This document shows positions 1-14,200 of a stretch of DNA of 64,000 nt, piece after piece. Made by a program: the position numbers and the translations under genes. The stretch's first letter is position 1; each line of letters opens with the position of its first letter. This stretch comes from Watersipora subatra (lineage: Eukaryota > Bryozoa > Gymnolaemata > Cheilostomatida > Watersiporidae): assembly GCF_963576615.1 (NCBI RefSeq), contig NC_088711.1, positions 60,926,248 through 60,990,247 of the forward strand. The letters are read 5' to 3'. The notes beneath the pieces were generated by a model. That model worked only from the letters and a program-made list of their open reading frames with translations, had not been told where the DNA came from and made no database searches.

Positions 1-490
1 TCAACATGCAAAGATTCATGTGATGGTATACGAATCTCTCCGTCCTCTTCCGTGTTTTAGTTCTTAAAAGCAGTATGTCACTGCATTAGTTTATGAATTA
101 TGATATCTGCTTTCCTTTATATTCAGACTAGCCTATACAAGTCTTTGAGCTCTCTTACTGCTCTTTACTGGTCTGGATAGTTGTGATGAGCTTCTTATTA
201 TTTCGTGTAAGGTTCAATTATAGTTAGTCTATAGTTTGCTAAAGTTTTATCCTGTAATGCCATTTATGGTGGCTGAACCCTCAGGTATACATATTTACTC
301 CAGGAGAAGATCACTATGACGCGACTTTTAGTTAGGTTTTTCCATGTCTTTACAGTGGGCATTGGCATTTGGTGTTTTACCTCTTACTATCTTAGACAAA
401 ACTCATTGTATTTTGTATATATATTATTTGGTAATGTTTATATTTGCATCTTATCAAATAACAAAATTTTAAAACGTAGATTACGTATGC
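1..490. other. AT-rich non-coding stretch, no gene seen
   Basis: I see no exon with splice sites and family-like sequence. The missing first HIP1 exon was searched for here and as far as 2136, without a convincing candidate. Confidence 0.5.
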
Positions 491-1902
491 CATAAAACCT
501 CTAATTGAATGCTATGGCGCTTTGTTTTTCCTCTATAGTTGCGGCCAATAGGAGATGGCGTTCAAATAGAGGCTAGCGGGGTATATTGCAAATGGCTTGT
601 TAGAATGTTCGGAATATAAGTTTAGCCCTATTACGGGCAAAGCGAATATCGCCTATATTTTGCCCTCTTTTTCCACTGAAGCGATATTAAACCTTTTTGA
701 CTCAATAAATCTGCTAACTTACCTTCAACTTGTTGAAGATCTCTTAATAAAAATGCACCGAGAAACCGAGAAATATCTCTGCCAGTTGATATTTATTGCT
801 TGCAGTTGACCTCTGATGATATTATAGCCTATGCCCTTCTTTGCAATTTGTTGGCATTTTCAATTTTTATTCATTCTAAATTTGAAGATATGTTTTTATT
901 TTACATCTATATTTAGTAATTTTGTATAAAAGCTCATTGCACTCATTGATATGTTTGCTACAGTTTGCAGCCAAAACTAGATTTTTTTGTGCAATAGAAG
1001 AGGAGTTATGAGCATCGATCCATTGTAAGCCTTGTTAAGATAGCCACAAGAATTCTATTAAATAACATGCTATAAATCTGCATATTTATAAATTATATAA
1101 TGATAATTTATCAAATGATACAAATATATATTCATGAACAAGTGACATAAATGAACCATACTTATATTACAAGCAGAAACAAAAGTAACGTTTTTAAAAC
1201 AAAAATATTTCTATCATTTGCTCGGATGGTTGCTTTCTGATTGGTGCTTTTGCTGGAACGAACATCTTCTAGTTTTCCAACACCTTCCACAATATCTTCT
1301 GGCTTCAAATCTTTTTCTGCACTTCTGAACTAGTCGATATTGGCGTCCAAACAACTTTTGGCAGAGCAAAACTTTCACGCAGTGCATTTAGCGCCAATGC
1401 AACGCGTAAAGGCTTGCTCGCTAAACGTAACCTTTGACCCAAAACTTGCAAACCATTTTATATGCATGTTGTTCGAAGTATTAAGACCGCATTAAACAAG
1501 GAACTACTATTAGCCTGAGACAGTTAGTAATTGTTTTTATGTCGTTGCTTTCAAAGTTCATATACCGTCGTGAATTTAAGTCATTTTTTATATATGTACA
1601 TGTACTTCAAAGTATCAAGACCATGTTAAACAAGGAACTACTGTTAGCCTGAGACCGTTATTGATTATTTCTACGGCGTTGCTTTCAAAGTTTCAACGAA
1701 GCGTAAGCAAAAAGCCTTGGAGTTGGACAACGAGAGAATTGATTGTTATTAATGTAAACGATTCATTATTAATACGATTTTGTGGACACTTTTCTACTGA
1801 TCACTTGATATTATAGACTCATAAAGATCAAAGATAGTCAAAGTGGCGGTCAAATAGAGGTGGTGTTCAAATAGAGGTGGCGTTCAATTAGAGGTTTTAC
1901 AG
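491..1902. mobile_element. Putative MITE-like element with ~20-bp terminal inverted repeats
   Basis: The left end (ataaaacctctaattgaa) is inverted at the right end (ttcaattagaggtttta). Subterminal 'gcgttcaaatagagg' motifs recur near both ends. No transposase is recognisable inside. The family is not identified. Confidence 0.55.
1465..1700. repeat. Imperfect direct duplication of ~100 bases
   Basis: Two blocks, about 1465-1560 and 1600-1695, share the order 'aagtat.aagacc', 'taaacaaggaactact', 'ttagcctgagac' and 'gttgctttcaaagtt'. They lie inside the putative element 491-1902. Confidence 0.7.
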
Positions 1903-2136
1903 TATATTTATAAAAAATATATATATACATGTACATTTAAAAAAATAATAAAATGCTAAATAACAAAATTTCAAAATATAAAATATATATTTGTACAAAA
2001 TATATATATTTTCAAAAAATAAAATGTTGAATAACAAAATTTATCTTCACAAAATATCATTTGATGAAAATGACATGTTTTCCTATTCTCTATCATTGTT
2101 CCTTAGTCAGATAATTAATGATGTTGTTCTGTTTAG

Positions 2137-2200
2137 GTCACCAGCATTCACAAAGCCATCAACAAAGAAGACACCCCAACAAAAATTAAACATGTTCGGA
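2137..2200 (+). CDS. HIP1: HIP1 exon: start of ANTH domain
   Basis: The acceptor is gtttag and the donor gtatcc; the exon starts in phase 0 and ends one base into a codon. It encodes the ANTH opening 'INKE...KIKHVR', which aligns with the 'INKAIN...KEKHAR' helix of vertebrate HIP1. No coding exon could be recognised upstream. Confidence 0.85.
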
Positions 2201-5200
2201 GTATCCTTTTTTGCCTACAATCTTGCTTTATTCCCAGCTCTATCACTGCCTATTCTATTACTACTCTATCATCACTATTACAGCTTCTATTGCTTGCTTT
2301 CTTTAACAATTTGGAAATTACATTTTCTTGTAAGTCTAGTAGACTTTTTGTGACTTTTAATCCTACTTTTAAAGACAGTAGCTATGCCTTAGCGTATAAA
2401 AAGTGTGGGTTTCTTGATGCGTTCATGCTAGATCTTACTTTATCATATAATTATTTTGGACCTGCTTATGTAATCAGTACAGTAATACTTCAACTTACGA
2501 GTGCTCCAACGTACGAGAAACTTGAGATACGAGCCAGCTTTTAAGGAAGTTTTAGCACTAACATACAAGCCATGTTTGAGATACGAGCAAGTGAGTCAGT
2601 TGCCAAGTATGCCGGAGGTGTTTTATGAGAACAGCATCACTCTGTATTTTTCAACTGCTCAGGTTATACTTTTGTACGATGTTTTTTTTGTGCGATTTTT
2701 AGTGCAGAATTATGTGAATTAAAAGTACTCTGCGTTGACCGAAAGTTTGCCAGTAAAATGAAAGACAATGCAAAGAAAAAGCGAATGATAACAGTTGATA
2801 TTAAACGGAAAATTATTGAAAAATATGCAAAATGTGTATGCATGATTGAGCTAGCTCAGCAATATGACAGAAATACATCCACAATTATCAAACCGAAGGA
2901 TTATATTCAGGGCATTTAGTTCGCAAAAGGACTGGCCATAGTTTCTAAACGGCGCAGCGATCTTCACGACCGCTGATGGAGAGACTGATCAGGCATTGGA
3001 TAAACAATTGGCCGGCGACAGCGTAACTGAAACGATGCTATATGAAAAGGCCGGTGCTATCTAGCAAAACTATAAAAATAGACATTCGGACAAGTTGGCT
3101 AGTGGTCTTGCATTAAACTTTTGTGACAACACCCGCGTTCGTCCTAATGGCAACATGTTGAAAGGGCGACAAAGGCAAACGTCTTTAGATAGGTTCATCT
3201 TAAAACGGCCGGCTAGTCGTGAAAGCGAAACAAAGGAAAAATTAGCTAACCAGCGAGAACTTCAAATTACGAACGCCGAAGAAATTTTAATTACGTTAAG
3301 TTAAAAATGAAAGTTTGCTTTTAGGTTTGCTTCTACGTTTGTCTTTTAAAACATTGATAAAATCCAAATTCATCAAAGTCAACTGTTGTAATGAAGGATA
3401 ACTTATATCTCCCTCTCTGGCAAATGCTAGCGTTAGCTGCTATTGTATGTATTTAATTTTACATTTTAATTAATCACATTTCCTTGCATTATTTTTTAAT
3501 TGTTGCTTTCTGAAGGCATTTGGTAAATTAGGACAATAATCAACATGTTCTTTCTGTTACAATATTTTGTTTTGAGTGTTTTATTTGCATTTTTTAGAGT
3601 ATGGAAACCAATCAATATATATTTAATGGTTCTATATATAAATAAATTGCACCAACATGCGAGTAAATTAACATACGAGCTCAGTCTCGGAACGCATTAA
3701 GCTCGTAAGTCGAAGTATGACTGTATTATCATTACCCAAAATATTAAATAATTCTAACACTCATCTTTCTAGTTTTTCTTTTATTGGTGGCATGAGTGGC
3801 ATTCTCATTAGCACTGTCGATAGTACTGTTAGTGGGGCTGTCAGAAGTCTCGTAAGGGGTGTTACTGTCAGTATTACTGTTAGTGGGGCTGTCAGAAGTC
3901 TCGTAAGTGGTGTTACTGTCAGTATTACTGTTGGTGGGGCTGTCAGAAGTCTCGTAAGTGGTGTTACTGTCAGTATTACTGTTAGTGAGGCTGTCAGAAG
4001 TCTCGTAAGTGGTGTTACTGTCAGTATTACTGTTAGTGGGGCTGTCAGAAGTCTCGTAAGGGGTGTTACTGTCAGTATTACTGTTAGTGGTGCTGTCAGA
4101 AGTCTCGTAAGTGGTGTTACTGTCAGTATTACTGTTAGTGGGGCTGTCAGAAGTCTCGTAAGTGGTGTTACTGTCAGTATTACTGTTAGTGGGGCTGTCA
4201 GAAGTCTCATAAGTGGTGTTACTGTCAGTATTACTGTTAGTGGTGCTGTCAGAAGTCTCGTAAGTGGTGTTACTGTCAGTATTACTGTTGGTGGTGCTGT
4301 CAGAAGTCTCGTAAGTGGTGTTACTGTCAGTATTACTGTTAGTGGGGCTGTCAGAAGTCTCGTAAGTGGTGTTACTGTCAGTATTACTGTTAGTGGGGCT
4401 GTCAGAAGTCTCGTAAGTGGTGTTACTGTCAGTATTACTGTTAGTGGTGCTGTCAGAAGTCTCGTAAGTGGTGTTACTGTCAGTATTACTGTTAGTGAGG
4501 CTGTCAGAAGTCTCGTAAGTGGTGTTACTGTCAGTATTACTGTTAGTGGGGCTGTCAGAAGTCTCGTAAGTGGTGTTACTGTCAGTATTACTGTTAGTGG
4601 GGCTGTCAGAAGTCTCGTAAGTGGTGTTACTGTCAGTATTACTGTTAGTGGTGCTGTCAGAAGTCTCGTAAGTGGTGTTACTGTCAGTATTACTGTTAGT
4701 GGTGCTGTCAGAAGTCTCGTAAGCGGTGTTACTGTCAGTATTACTGTTAGTGGCTCTGTCACAAGCCTCGTAAGTGGTGTTACTGTCAGTATTACTGTTA
4801 GTGGGGCTGTCAGAAGTCTCGTAAGTGGTGTTACTGTCAGTATTACTGTTAGTGGGGCTGTCAGAAATCTCGTAAGTGGTGTTACTGTCAGTATTACTGT
4901 TAGTGGGGCTGTCAGAAGTCCCGTAAGTGGTGTTACTGTCAGTATTACTGTTAGTGGGGCTGTCAGAAGTCTCGTAAGTGGTGTTACTGTCAGTATTACT
5001 GTTAGTGGGGCTGTCAGAAGTCTCGTAAGGGGTGTTACTGTCAGTATTACTGTTAGTGGTGCTGTCAGAAGTCTCGTAAGTGGTGTTACTGTCAGTATTA
5101 CTGTTAGTGGTGCTGTCAGAAGTCTCGTAAGTGGTGTTACTGTCAGTATTACTGTTAGTGGGGCTGTCAGAAGTCTCGTAAGTGGTGTTACTGTCAGTAT

Positions 5201-8200
5201 TACTGTTGGTGGTGCTGTCAGAAGTCTCGTAAGTGGTGTTACTGTCAGTATTACTGTTAGTGGGGCTGTCAGAAGTCTCGTAAGTGGTGTTACTGTCAGT
5301 ATTACTGTTGGTGGTGCTGTCAGAAGCCCCGTGAGTGGTGTTACTGTCAGTATTACTGTTAGTGGTGCGTTCAGAGGTGCTTCCGGTGGCACTAATACTG
5401 GTGCTGTCGGCGGTACTCTTAGTGGTGCTGTCGTCAGCACTGTTGGTCGTGGTGTCGATGGAATAGCTATCTGTTGAGACGAAAAGCTTGGTCTTTTTGC
5501 AATATTCCACTGTTTATTCACTGATAACAACTAGAGCCCAAAGTTTGATCAATTTTGAATGGAACTTATACGTTCACATAAATGACAAACCATTTTTAAG
5601 AGGTTCTGCTCCACTTTAATAGATAGATAATTACCTTATTATATTATAACTAACATATTATTTTGTTGTTGTTTGTGTTGAGACAAAGTAAATCCAATTT
5701 TCCTGAGCTGTTGACTCAGGTATTATTATAGCTACACACCACGAACAAGGACTTAGCACCTTCTGGGCTACAGTCAGCAAGTTGCCTCTGCAGAGCTCTG
5801 GTCCGCTCTGCTGGAAGTTCTGCCATGTGCTACACAAGGTTTGTAGGGAAGGTCACAGTCATGTCATTGTTGACTCGATGAAGTATTTAACATATTTGGA
5901 AGACCTCTGCAGAGTTTGGGTGAGTAGGTTATGCAAATGATTACATTATGTCTTCGCTGTTTTCTCTGCTGCCAACAACTGCTCTTAGTTGTCAGCGATC
6001 TTGAGATCTACTTCTAACTTGATAATTCCTTTTTATAATCTTGCTGACTACAAGTTTATAACATGAAGCCATAGATTAGGACGTTAGTGTGAGTACCCCC
6101 TATGTTGCCAGATCTACATATAGTATACAATTGATTGGGTTGGCCTAGTAATTGTGCAGCCGGTAGCAGCTTCAATCTTCCATGACACCAAACTAAAAGC
6201 TGCAAAAAAAGCCAAAATATGAGCCATGTTCAAGCACCTGCATGACTTCAAGCACCTGCATGACATGTCTGACAGTATCATTACACAATCTCTGCAAGTA
6301 CCTAGCTACAAATATCGGCTACAAATGGAAACCTGATAATATGCAAATAATACACAAATGAGATGACTGCAAAAAAATAACTCACGAGGCATTAGCAGAC
6401 CTCGGAAATACCTGCTGTCAAGTGGCTACAAGGTCAATTGCGGAGGGCCTGTTGCAGATGAGCTAAATGCCTCTCTCTGCTACTCTGTTGGAAGTGACAT
6501 TATTACATACATGTATACGGTTCGGTTCTTCAGCAGCAATATTTTTCTATAAGAATTCATTTATGAATCTAAGAAATTGAAAATTTTGACTGGCCCTCAA
6601 TGGTTTTACAGTAGGTTTATAGTGGGTTTATAGTGGGTTACATTAGAATGGTATTTTAAAGATTTTTTTCCATCAATGAAATCTGTCAATTGTTTTAAAC
6701 TGAATGCCACTGGGTGGTTCTGTCTCTTTACTCTTTATTGTTCAAAGTGGCAGGTATTCTGGTATTTACAGTTGCTACAAACTTGACACTCAATGACAGG
6801 TTGTTTTGCATGATTTAAGCATTCTGCAGCCTGCATAATGCATCTGTCAACCAATGCTTTAGCTGACTTATGGAAAATGTGTTTCTTTTGCAGGGGCATC
6901 TTCCAGAGAACTTTGGGCCAATCAATTCTCATTACCTTAAACAGTTGACAAATAGGCTCAACTTTCACAAAAAGGTAACGCAACTTTGTGTAGCGGGTTA
7001 CCACGGAGATGTGTCATTGTTGCAAAATGGTTTCGTAATGAAACAGTCTCTTTCAAAGCACTACTCAATGTAGTTCTTTACCACAGCTCATTGTTATTTT
7101 TATTTGTCTTTTCGATTTCGCATGCATACCATATGGGGTGTGTGGTAAACATTTGTCTATTCCTACAGTATTCATAATCTTGGAGTTGTTTTTCAAATGG
7201 TACTTTTAGTGATACGTGACTGACATGGCTATTACTCTATCAAAGACCTGTCAACAAATCCCATAAAACATTTTAGCATACGGCGAACGTGTTTGTTGGG
7301 AAGCAAAGGTTTGGCTATCGTAGCCTGAAAACATTAAGATATTTAAAGATCTCGAGGCATGACTTTTGCTGACAAATCCCTAATTCTTTGTCAATGAATT
7401 ATAATCAACTCGGTTGTCATTAGCCATCGTGTACCCCAAACAAGGTAGAAAAAACTACTGAATTTCTCCTAAAATCGTAGAGTACGCCATTAGAATCGGA
7501 ATGCCTCATGTGTACCAAATCGTGTTCCTCTGATGTTTAGAGAATCTGACAACACTGCACAACACGTTTTTTGTTGTTCATAAACAGCAATATATTGATG
7601 ACAGTCTCTCATGTAATCAATATAGGACTAATCGTCATCTAATTATGTATTCATGTAACTTCCTTTATTCATGTTACTCCCGTTATTTTAGAACACATCC
7701 TACATTATATTGGGTGACAAGCTGATATTATCTAGCACTGTTCCTAATACCTTGCTTTATTAACCATCTAACGAATACGATATAGTTTTATGACTATTAT
7801 AATAGTAGATACTTGCCGATTTTAATATCAATCAATTTGACAGCAAATATTTCATATGTATGGAAGACAAGATAACTAGCTTTAGGCCGGAAGATCAGTC
7901 TATCTATTAACTGCTCAATGAACTTGATTGAAAAAAACCACTGAGATACTAAAACAATCGTATTTATCGTAGTAGGGTTTATGATTACCTTAAATTTTCA
8001 ATCAATCACAAACATGCGAGCAGGAATGCAACTTTTCCACCCGCACCACTTGCTATTACCTGTCACTATAAAACTTGCTGTCAGACATCACCACCTGCCT
8101 TCTATCATTACAGCACATAGAAATACCAGGCAATATGGAGATTACTGACTCAGTCATAGCTGACATAACGGGCAATGAGGCTAATGGCTAGTAAGTAATA

Positions 8201-11200
8201 TGGATCTACATGTATCTGGTGGTATAGCCTGGTGCTTTCAAGTCATAGTCTCACGTGTACATATTTGTACATATGAGTACAGAGCGCTCCACTCCCCATC
8301 ATCTACTCATGTGTACATATGTGTACAGAGCTCTCCAGTCTCCATCATATACTCATGTGTACATATGAGTACAAAGCGCTTCAGTCCCCATCATTTACTC
8401 ATGTGTACATATGAGTACAAAGTGCTTCAGTCCCCATCATTTACTCATGTGTACATATGTGTACAGAGCGCTCCACTCCATATCATCTACTCATGTGTAC
8501 ATATGAGTACGGTACTACAGAGCGCTTCAGTCCCCAAAATCTAGAGCAGTGCATATGCTTTATTCAAATGCTCAGATTAGCAGTCTTAGCGCAGCGAATG
8601 ATCTACACTTGGAACTTAATTAATATCCATACTCGTCCATTGTGGTTGACCTTTTAACCAATTGTTAGCAGGTATTTCAAAGGTTCACTAACACTTCATG
8701 AATTCTCTTCACTATAATCTCCTTTGTTTATTATTTTCGTATTACCAGGGTTCCATTTGTAGCTCATATTTATAGCCGAGTGTTTGCAAACATCGTGTAC
8801 TGTCAGACATGCTATGCAGGTGCCTAAATTTGGCTTGCTGGAAGATGCCCTAAATTTGATCATTTTTGCAGCTTTGAGTTTTGTATCGAACTATTGGACT
8901 TAATGGATGACATTGTAAATCTGCAGTCAGTAGTATTCCATCAGCTGGACCGATCGTACGACAATTCTATGACACCAACCGGTCAATGCAAGCTCTACCC
9001 CCTTGTGCTTGCCGTACAGGATTCCTGCCAGCTCTATGATTATCTAGTCAAGATACTCTTCAAATTGCACAAAGGTTGCTGTTGCCTTTTATCTTTTTAA
9101 CCCTTAACAGTTAGTAAGCTCTGTGCACTTGACAGATGCGCTGCTTAGATTAGATGGAGTATAAGTTATATATTGCAGGTTACGGGAGTGTAGGTTATGT
9201 GAAGTGTAGGTTATGTGAAGTGTAGGTTACGTGGAGTGTAGGTTACGTGGAGTGTAGAGTACATTGAGTGTAGGTTATGTGAAGTGTAGGTTACATATTG
9301 TGGGTTACATGGAGTGTAGGTTATGTGAAGTGTAGGTTACATATTGTGGGTTACGTGGAGTGTAGAGTACATTGAGTGTAGGTTATGTGAAGTGTAGGTT
9401 ATGTGAAGTGTAGGTTATGTGAAGTGTAGGTTACATATTGTGGGTTACGTGGAGTGTAGGTTACGTGACTACATTGTTTGTTTCAAACAAGATTAAGGCT
9501 AACAATGTAGGTGGATAGTTCCTGTAGCCACAATTTTTTATTTCTGTAAACAGGACATCACCAGCTGCCAAAGGGCTGGTTGTCTGTAATTAGATAGTTT
9601 GTATTTTTGTCAGAGCGATCTATCAGATTACCGGAATGATCTATCAGATTACCGGAGCGATCTATCAGATTACTGGAGCGATCTATCAGATTGCCGGAGC
9701 GATCTATCAGAATACTGCAAAATTTATAAATGGGTATTTTCAGTAACTAGTTCATGACAGCTAATCTAACTGCATGTAGGCGCTCACTTGGTTTTGACTA
9801 ATTAATCCCACTCAAAGTCTCAAAAATACTAAATATTAAGTTACTTTTCAAATTATTAGTTTTTATTCTTTTATTAAAAAATCAGCTGTTAAACATAATG
9901 GCAAGATTTATTTGCACAATTTTACATTTGCAATTGTACCAACTACTATAGGGATTCACTAGGAAGAGGCTGATAGAATAATCTGACCAGACAGAGTGAC
10001 TCAGTACTAAGCACGCAAGACAGTTTTATGGTAGTATTTGTAGATAAGGCTTGAAGCCTAACCTTGTATACACAAGCGAGTAGGCTGTAATCATAGGCTG
10101 TAATCCTAGACTGTGATCCTAGGCTGTAATCCTAGACTGTGATCCTAGACTGTAATCCTAGGCTGTAATCCTAGACTGTGATCCTAGACTGTGATCCTAG
10201 GCTGTAATCCTAGACTGTGATCCTAGACTGTAATCCTAGACTGTGATCCTAGGCTGTAATCCTAGACTGTGATCCTAGGCTGTAATCCTAGACTGTGATC
10301 CTAGGCTGTATTAACAACTTTCAATTGACTGTGAAAACATTTAGGATAGCACAACTCCTGATAGCACAAGTTCCTTTTGAACTCAATATCATTTTGAAGC
10401 TGCAAGGTTTTGAAACTCTTAAAGTTTTGTTTTATACATTACTGAAGAAACTGTGTTTGTCTTTTTGTTAAACGCTGCGTTCGTTTATATAGCAATTAAA
10501 ATCTAGCAATGAAAAATCCGCAAGATTCTGGATTTGATCTCCCATGGAGTACGATGGATTCATTGGGCTAATAGTCATTACATTGGTTAAGATAGTCGCG
10601 CCTAAAGCTCTTGCTTTGGGGCTAATAACTAACACTGTTGATCGTTATGCGTAAAGGTTGTTAAGCTGGTCTAAAACACAGATACTGTTTAAGTCAAGAT
10701 TTTACTAAAGATCTAGCTGTCCAGGTAAGTTACTTGAATTCATTAGGTAATTATTCTATTACCTGAGCAACGTCGGCATTGGGCTAGTTTATATATACGT
10801 ATAGGTTAGTGGAATACTCGGCGTTGCACGCGTAAAAGAAGTGAGAGCAAACATGAATAACGAAGAGCGAAATGCGTATTTTCACCCACATAGCAACATA
10901 TATCGCTCAATGATTCCATCAATCTCGCGAAGCCTAATTGGTAAGATATTTGCCTGGCGAACGGAAGGTTTCGATATTAAATCTTCCGCAATACGGACTC
11001 TTCATTCCAATATTGTAATAGCTATAGCTGAACAAACTGAATTACGCACAAACTTTGAGATTTATACGTACTAGCCAGATGCCTGGCGTTGCACGGGTAT
11101 TAAACATCAGCTTATAAACAGTGATAGGTTATGTAGTTTCCTACCATTTGCCATTAGCCTAGCACATTCCTAATGGCTAATTTGAGCAAGCTAGTAATTT

Positions 11201-14200
11201 TAACTTACCAATAAGAGTCGTGAGAGCAAGCTTTAGTGATGTTGTGCCGTAACGTAATGTTATGTGTATTTTAACCTAGATAATCACTCATATCGCCCAA
11301 TGAATCCATCAATCCCGCATAGCTTAATTGGCAAGATATTTGCACGGTGAGTGTGAGGTTCTGAAATCAAATTCTGCAGGATGTGAGCTTTCAATTGCAA
11401 GATTTTAATAGATACAGTTGGACAAACGGAAGTACACACAAACGCACGCACAAACTTGATGAGATTTATAGATAGACTAGTACAGTGGTAGTCCTGTGCA
11501 CCGTGGGAGATCATCATGTGTAATAACTATGTGCATAGGTATTCTTAGGTGGTTGAGTGGCCCAGTGGTAGGACTTTCCATTTGGCTAATAATTCTGTAT
11601 GCTCTTAAATGGGATGGCTGGTAATTCTATTTACCCATGGAGTATGATTAAAGCTGATACAGCAAGATAACAGTAGATAAATTGAGTACCTGCTGTCTGA
11701 ATGCAGTAAAGATTCATGGCAAATTTTTGACCCGCACTTCTGTGTCTTTTCCATGTAGAGACAACTTCCTTTTTTCAAGTAATATACCACCGTGTAGGTG
11801 TGTATTAAAACTTTATTTGTAAGTAGTGTTGATCCTTGTTCCGTGAAAATGCAAATGGTTGTTCATTTGCTATGTTGTAGTCATACCACCAGAGACACTG
11901 GGAGACTTGCGTACTCGCTTCTCTGGACAGTATAAGCTGCTGAAACAGTTTTATCAGACGTGTGACGGTCTGCAGTTCTATAAAGGCCTCATCCAGGTGT
12001 CTAATATACTTTCTCCATTTCACATATATCTTTGTTACGTTTGTACAGACAGTAGAGTTTTAGCTCAAAGTGAAAAAGTGATTGATTCTTTGCAAATTCA
12101 GAATGACTTCAGAGTTTGTTTTTGTAGCTGAAAATAATAATCTAATAAAGCTAAACCTGTCGGCTGCTGATAACAAATTTGGGTAACAATGCATCTTAGG
12201 TCGGTATAACGCGCATACAACCCATGCGCAACGGACATACAAGACACTTGCAGCGCACAAACATTGTGGATACAACTCCGGCACAAGTAATTACCAACGC
12301 ATGCGCCACAATGTGACACTATTAACACATTAATATTATTAATAATATTAATGTGTAACAATAATAATAGTAGTAATAATATTATATTATTATTCAATAT
12401 TATATTTATATTTATAGTCTGTTAATAAAATGGGTCTAAAACATTACACAAAATATTCTATTTATTTTCTATTGACCGTTGTATGTGCGTTGTGGTGATA
12501 GCGTATGGGCATTGTATCCACAATGTTTGTGCATTGCAAGTGCCTTTTATGTCCGTTGCGCAGGCGTTGTATGCGCGTTGTACTGACCTAAGATGCCCTT
12601 TCGTTACCCAAATTCTTTTAGTAAAATCAAACCACTTCGCATGAAATTAACTTTTTCTGAAAACTACCTCATGTGTTAAAACTTGTGTGTGCCAAATACT
12701 CTCCTGATATTACACTGCAGTTCAGCTATGTTGTTCCTTGGCCCATAATTTTTTTAACTCATTAATAAATACTGCTATTGATAAAACAGATGCATTATTT
12801 AATATTATATACTATTATATAATATATGAAAAACTTAAATTAGTAAATTAGTAATAGATAAAAATAATTTTTATCCTTATTTTACTTTGGAGATACTGTA
12901 TATAGATTATAAGTGTAGGCTGTAGGTGTAGGCTGTAGGTGTAGGGTCACAGGTAGAAATGGTTCCAGAGATACATTGCTTGACTTACTTTAATTTGAAT
13001 TAGTTAAGCATTTTTGATTACTCTTAATATTTACTTGTGTTTGTACTTTTACATGTACTTGGAAAATTTTTATGTTTAAAAGTTTCTTAACATTGTATGT
13101 TAGATATTATTTACAAGTGTGCAGTCATACCTCGACACATGAGCTTAATGTGTTCTGAGATTGAGCGCTTATAATAATTTACTCGTGTCTCAAGGTGGTA
13201 TTTCCCATATAAAATAACTAAATACGAATTAATCTGTTAACCATACTATGAAAGAACACATAAAACAGGATATTATGGCGGAAAAACTGGTATTTACCGT
13301 TTGTAATTTAGTAAATACGGTAAAAAAAGTAACAAATATCTTTTTATTTGTTAATATCTACAATACAATGTAACATTGCTATGAACACTACTGTAGGTTT
13401 CCACCTTCAAGACAGGCGTAGTAGTTAACAGCGGTCTGAGAGACTTGGCAGCGTTGGGTTCGGTAACTAAAACTTTAAATTTAACTTAAATGAATTTAGC
13501 TTATTAAATACACATTTACAGCTAAGTTTCAAACCTTTATTACACTTACTTTAATTTTGTCATTTTAATTTTTTATTATCTGTTTCCGGTTTGGCGCTTT
13601 TGCCCCGCGTTCACTATAACTTTTAGTCAACTTTTTAAAGACTTTTTTCCACCAGCTTTGAGGAGAAAGACTGACTTGGCTATATAGTGGCCATCGAGAA
13701 CTGGCAAGTATGCTTGCATCTCAAAGATTACTCGCGCTTCAAAGAATAAACCTGCTCAAAATGCGGTTTTCATCCTAATACTCTTGTATGTTGGGCCGCT
13801 CGTATGTCGAGGTGTGACTGTAAAGTCAAATTGTACATGAATTGCAAAACGTGTCTGTCGGGGTAATTCTAAATCGAGATTGGATTGTATGCACCTGTAC
13901 GCACCTGTACGCACCTGTACGCACCTGCCTCAATCTGACTTGTGTCGTCACTATAAGTTTTTTATTTTACAAAAAGTAAAAGTTTATACATTTGAATATT
14001 TTATTTGCTGACTTAGCCTCGTGTAAAGGCTTGCCCTGTTTGTTGTAATACTAGTTCATATTATTATTATATGGTAACACTACTACACTCAAACCTGTAT
14101 ATATAATTGTCTTAATGCTTGAATTTTTTTACAAAATAAAATTTGAGCAAGTATTTGACTTTTACTTTGAACTAATTCCCAACATATAATGTTCAGAGAC

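Noticed and set aside
1991..2353. 120-codon open frame
   Set aside because: It covers the HIP1 exon 2137-2200 in another reading frame and is otherwise intronic.
3717..5530. Three protein-length open frames of about 586-589 codons
   Set aside because: All come from one 51-base repeat whose period is a multiple of 3. At most one could be real, and no splice, signal or family evidence supports any. Kept as a repeat and as a finding.
12060..12397. Open frames of 74-99 codons on the - strand
   Set aside because: They fall on the fold-back MITE and its AT-rich centre, with no family resemblance.
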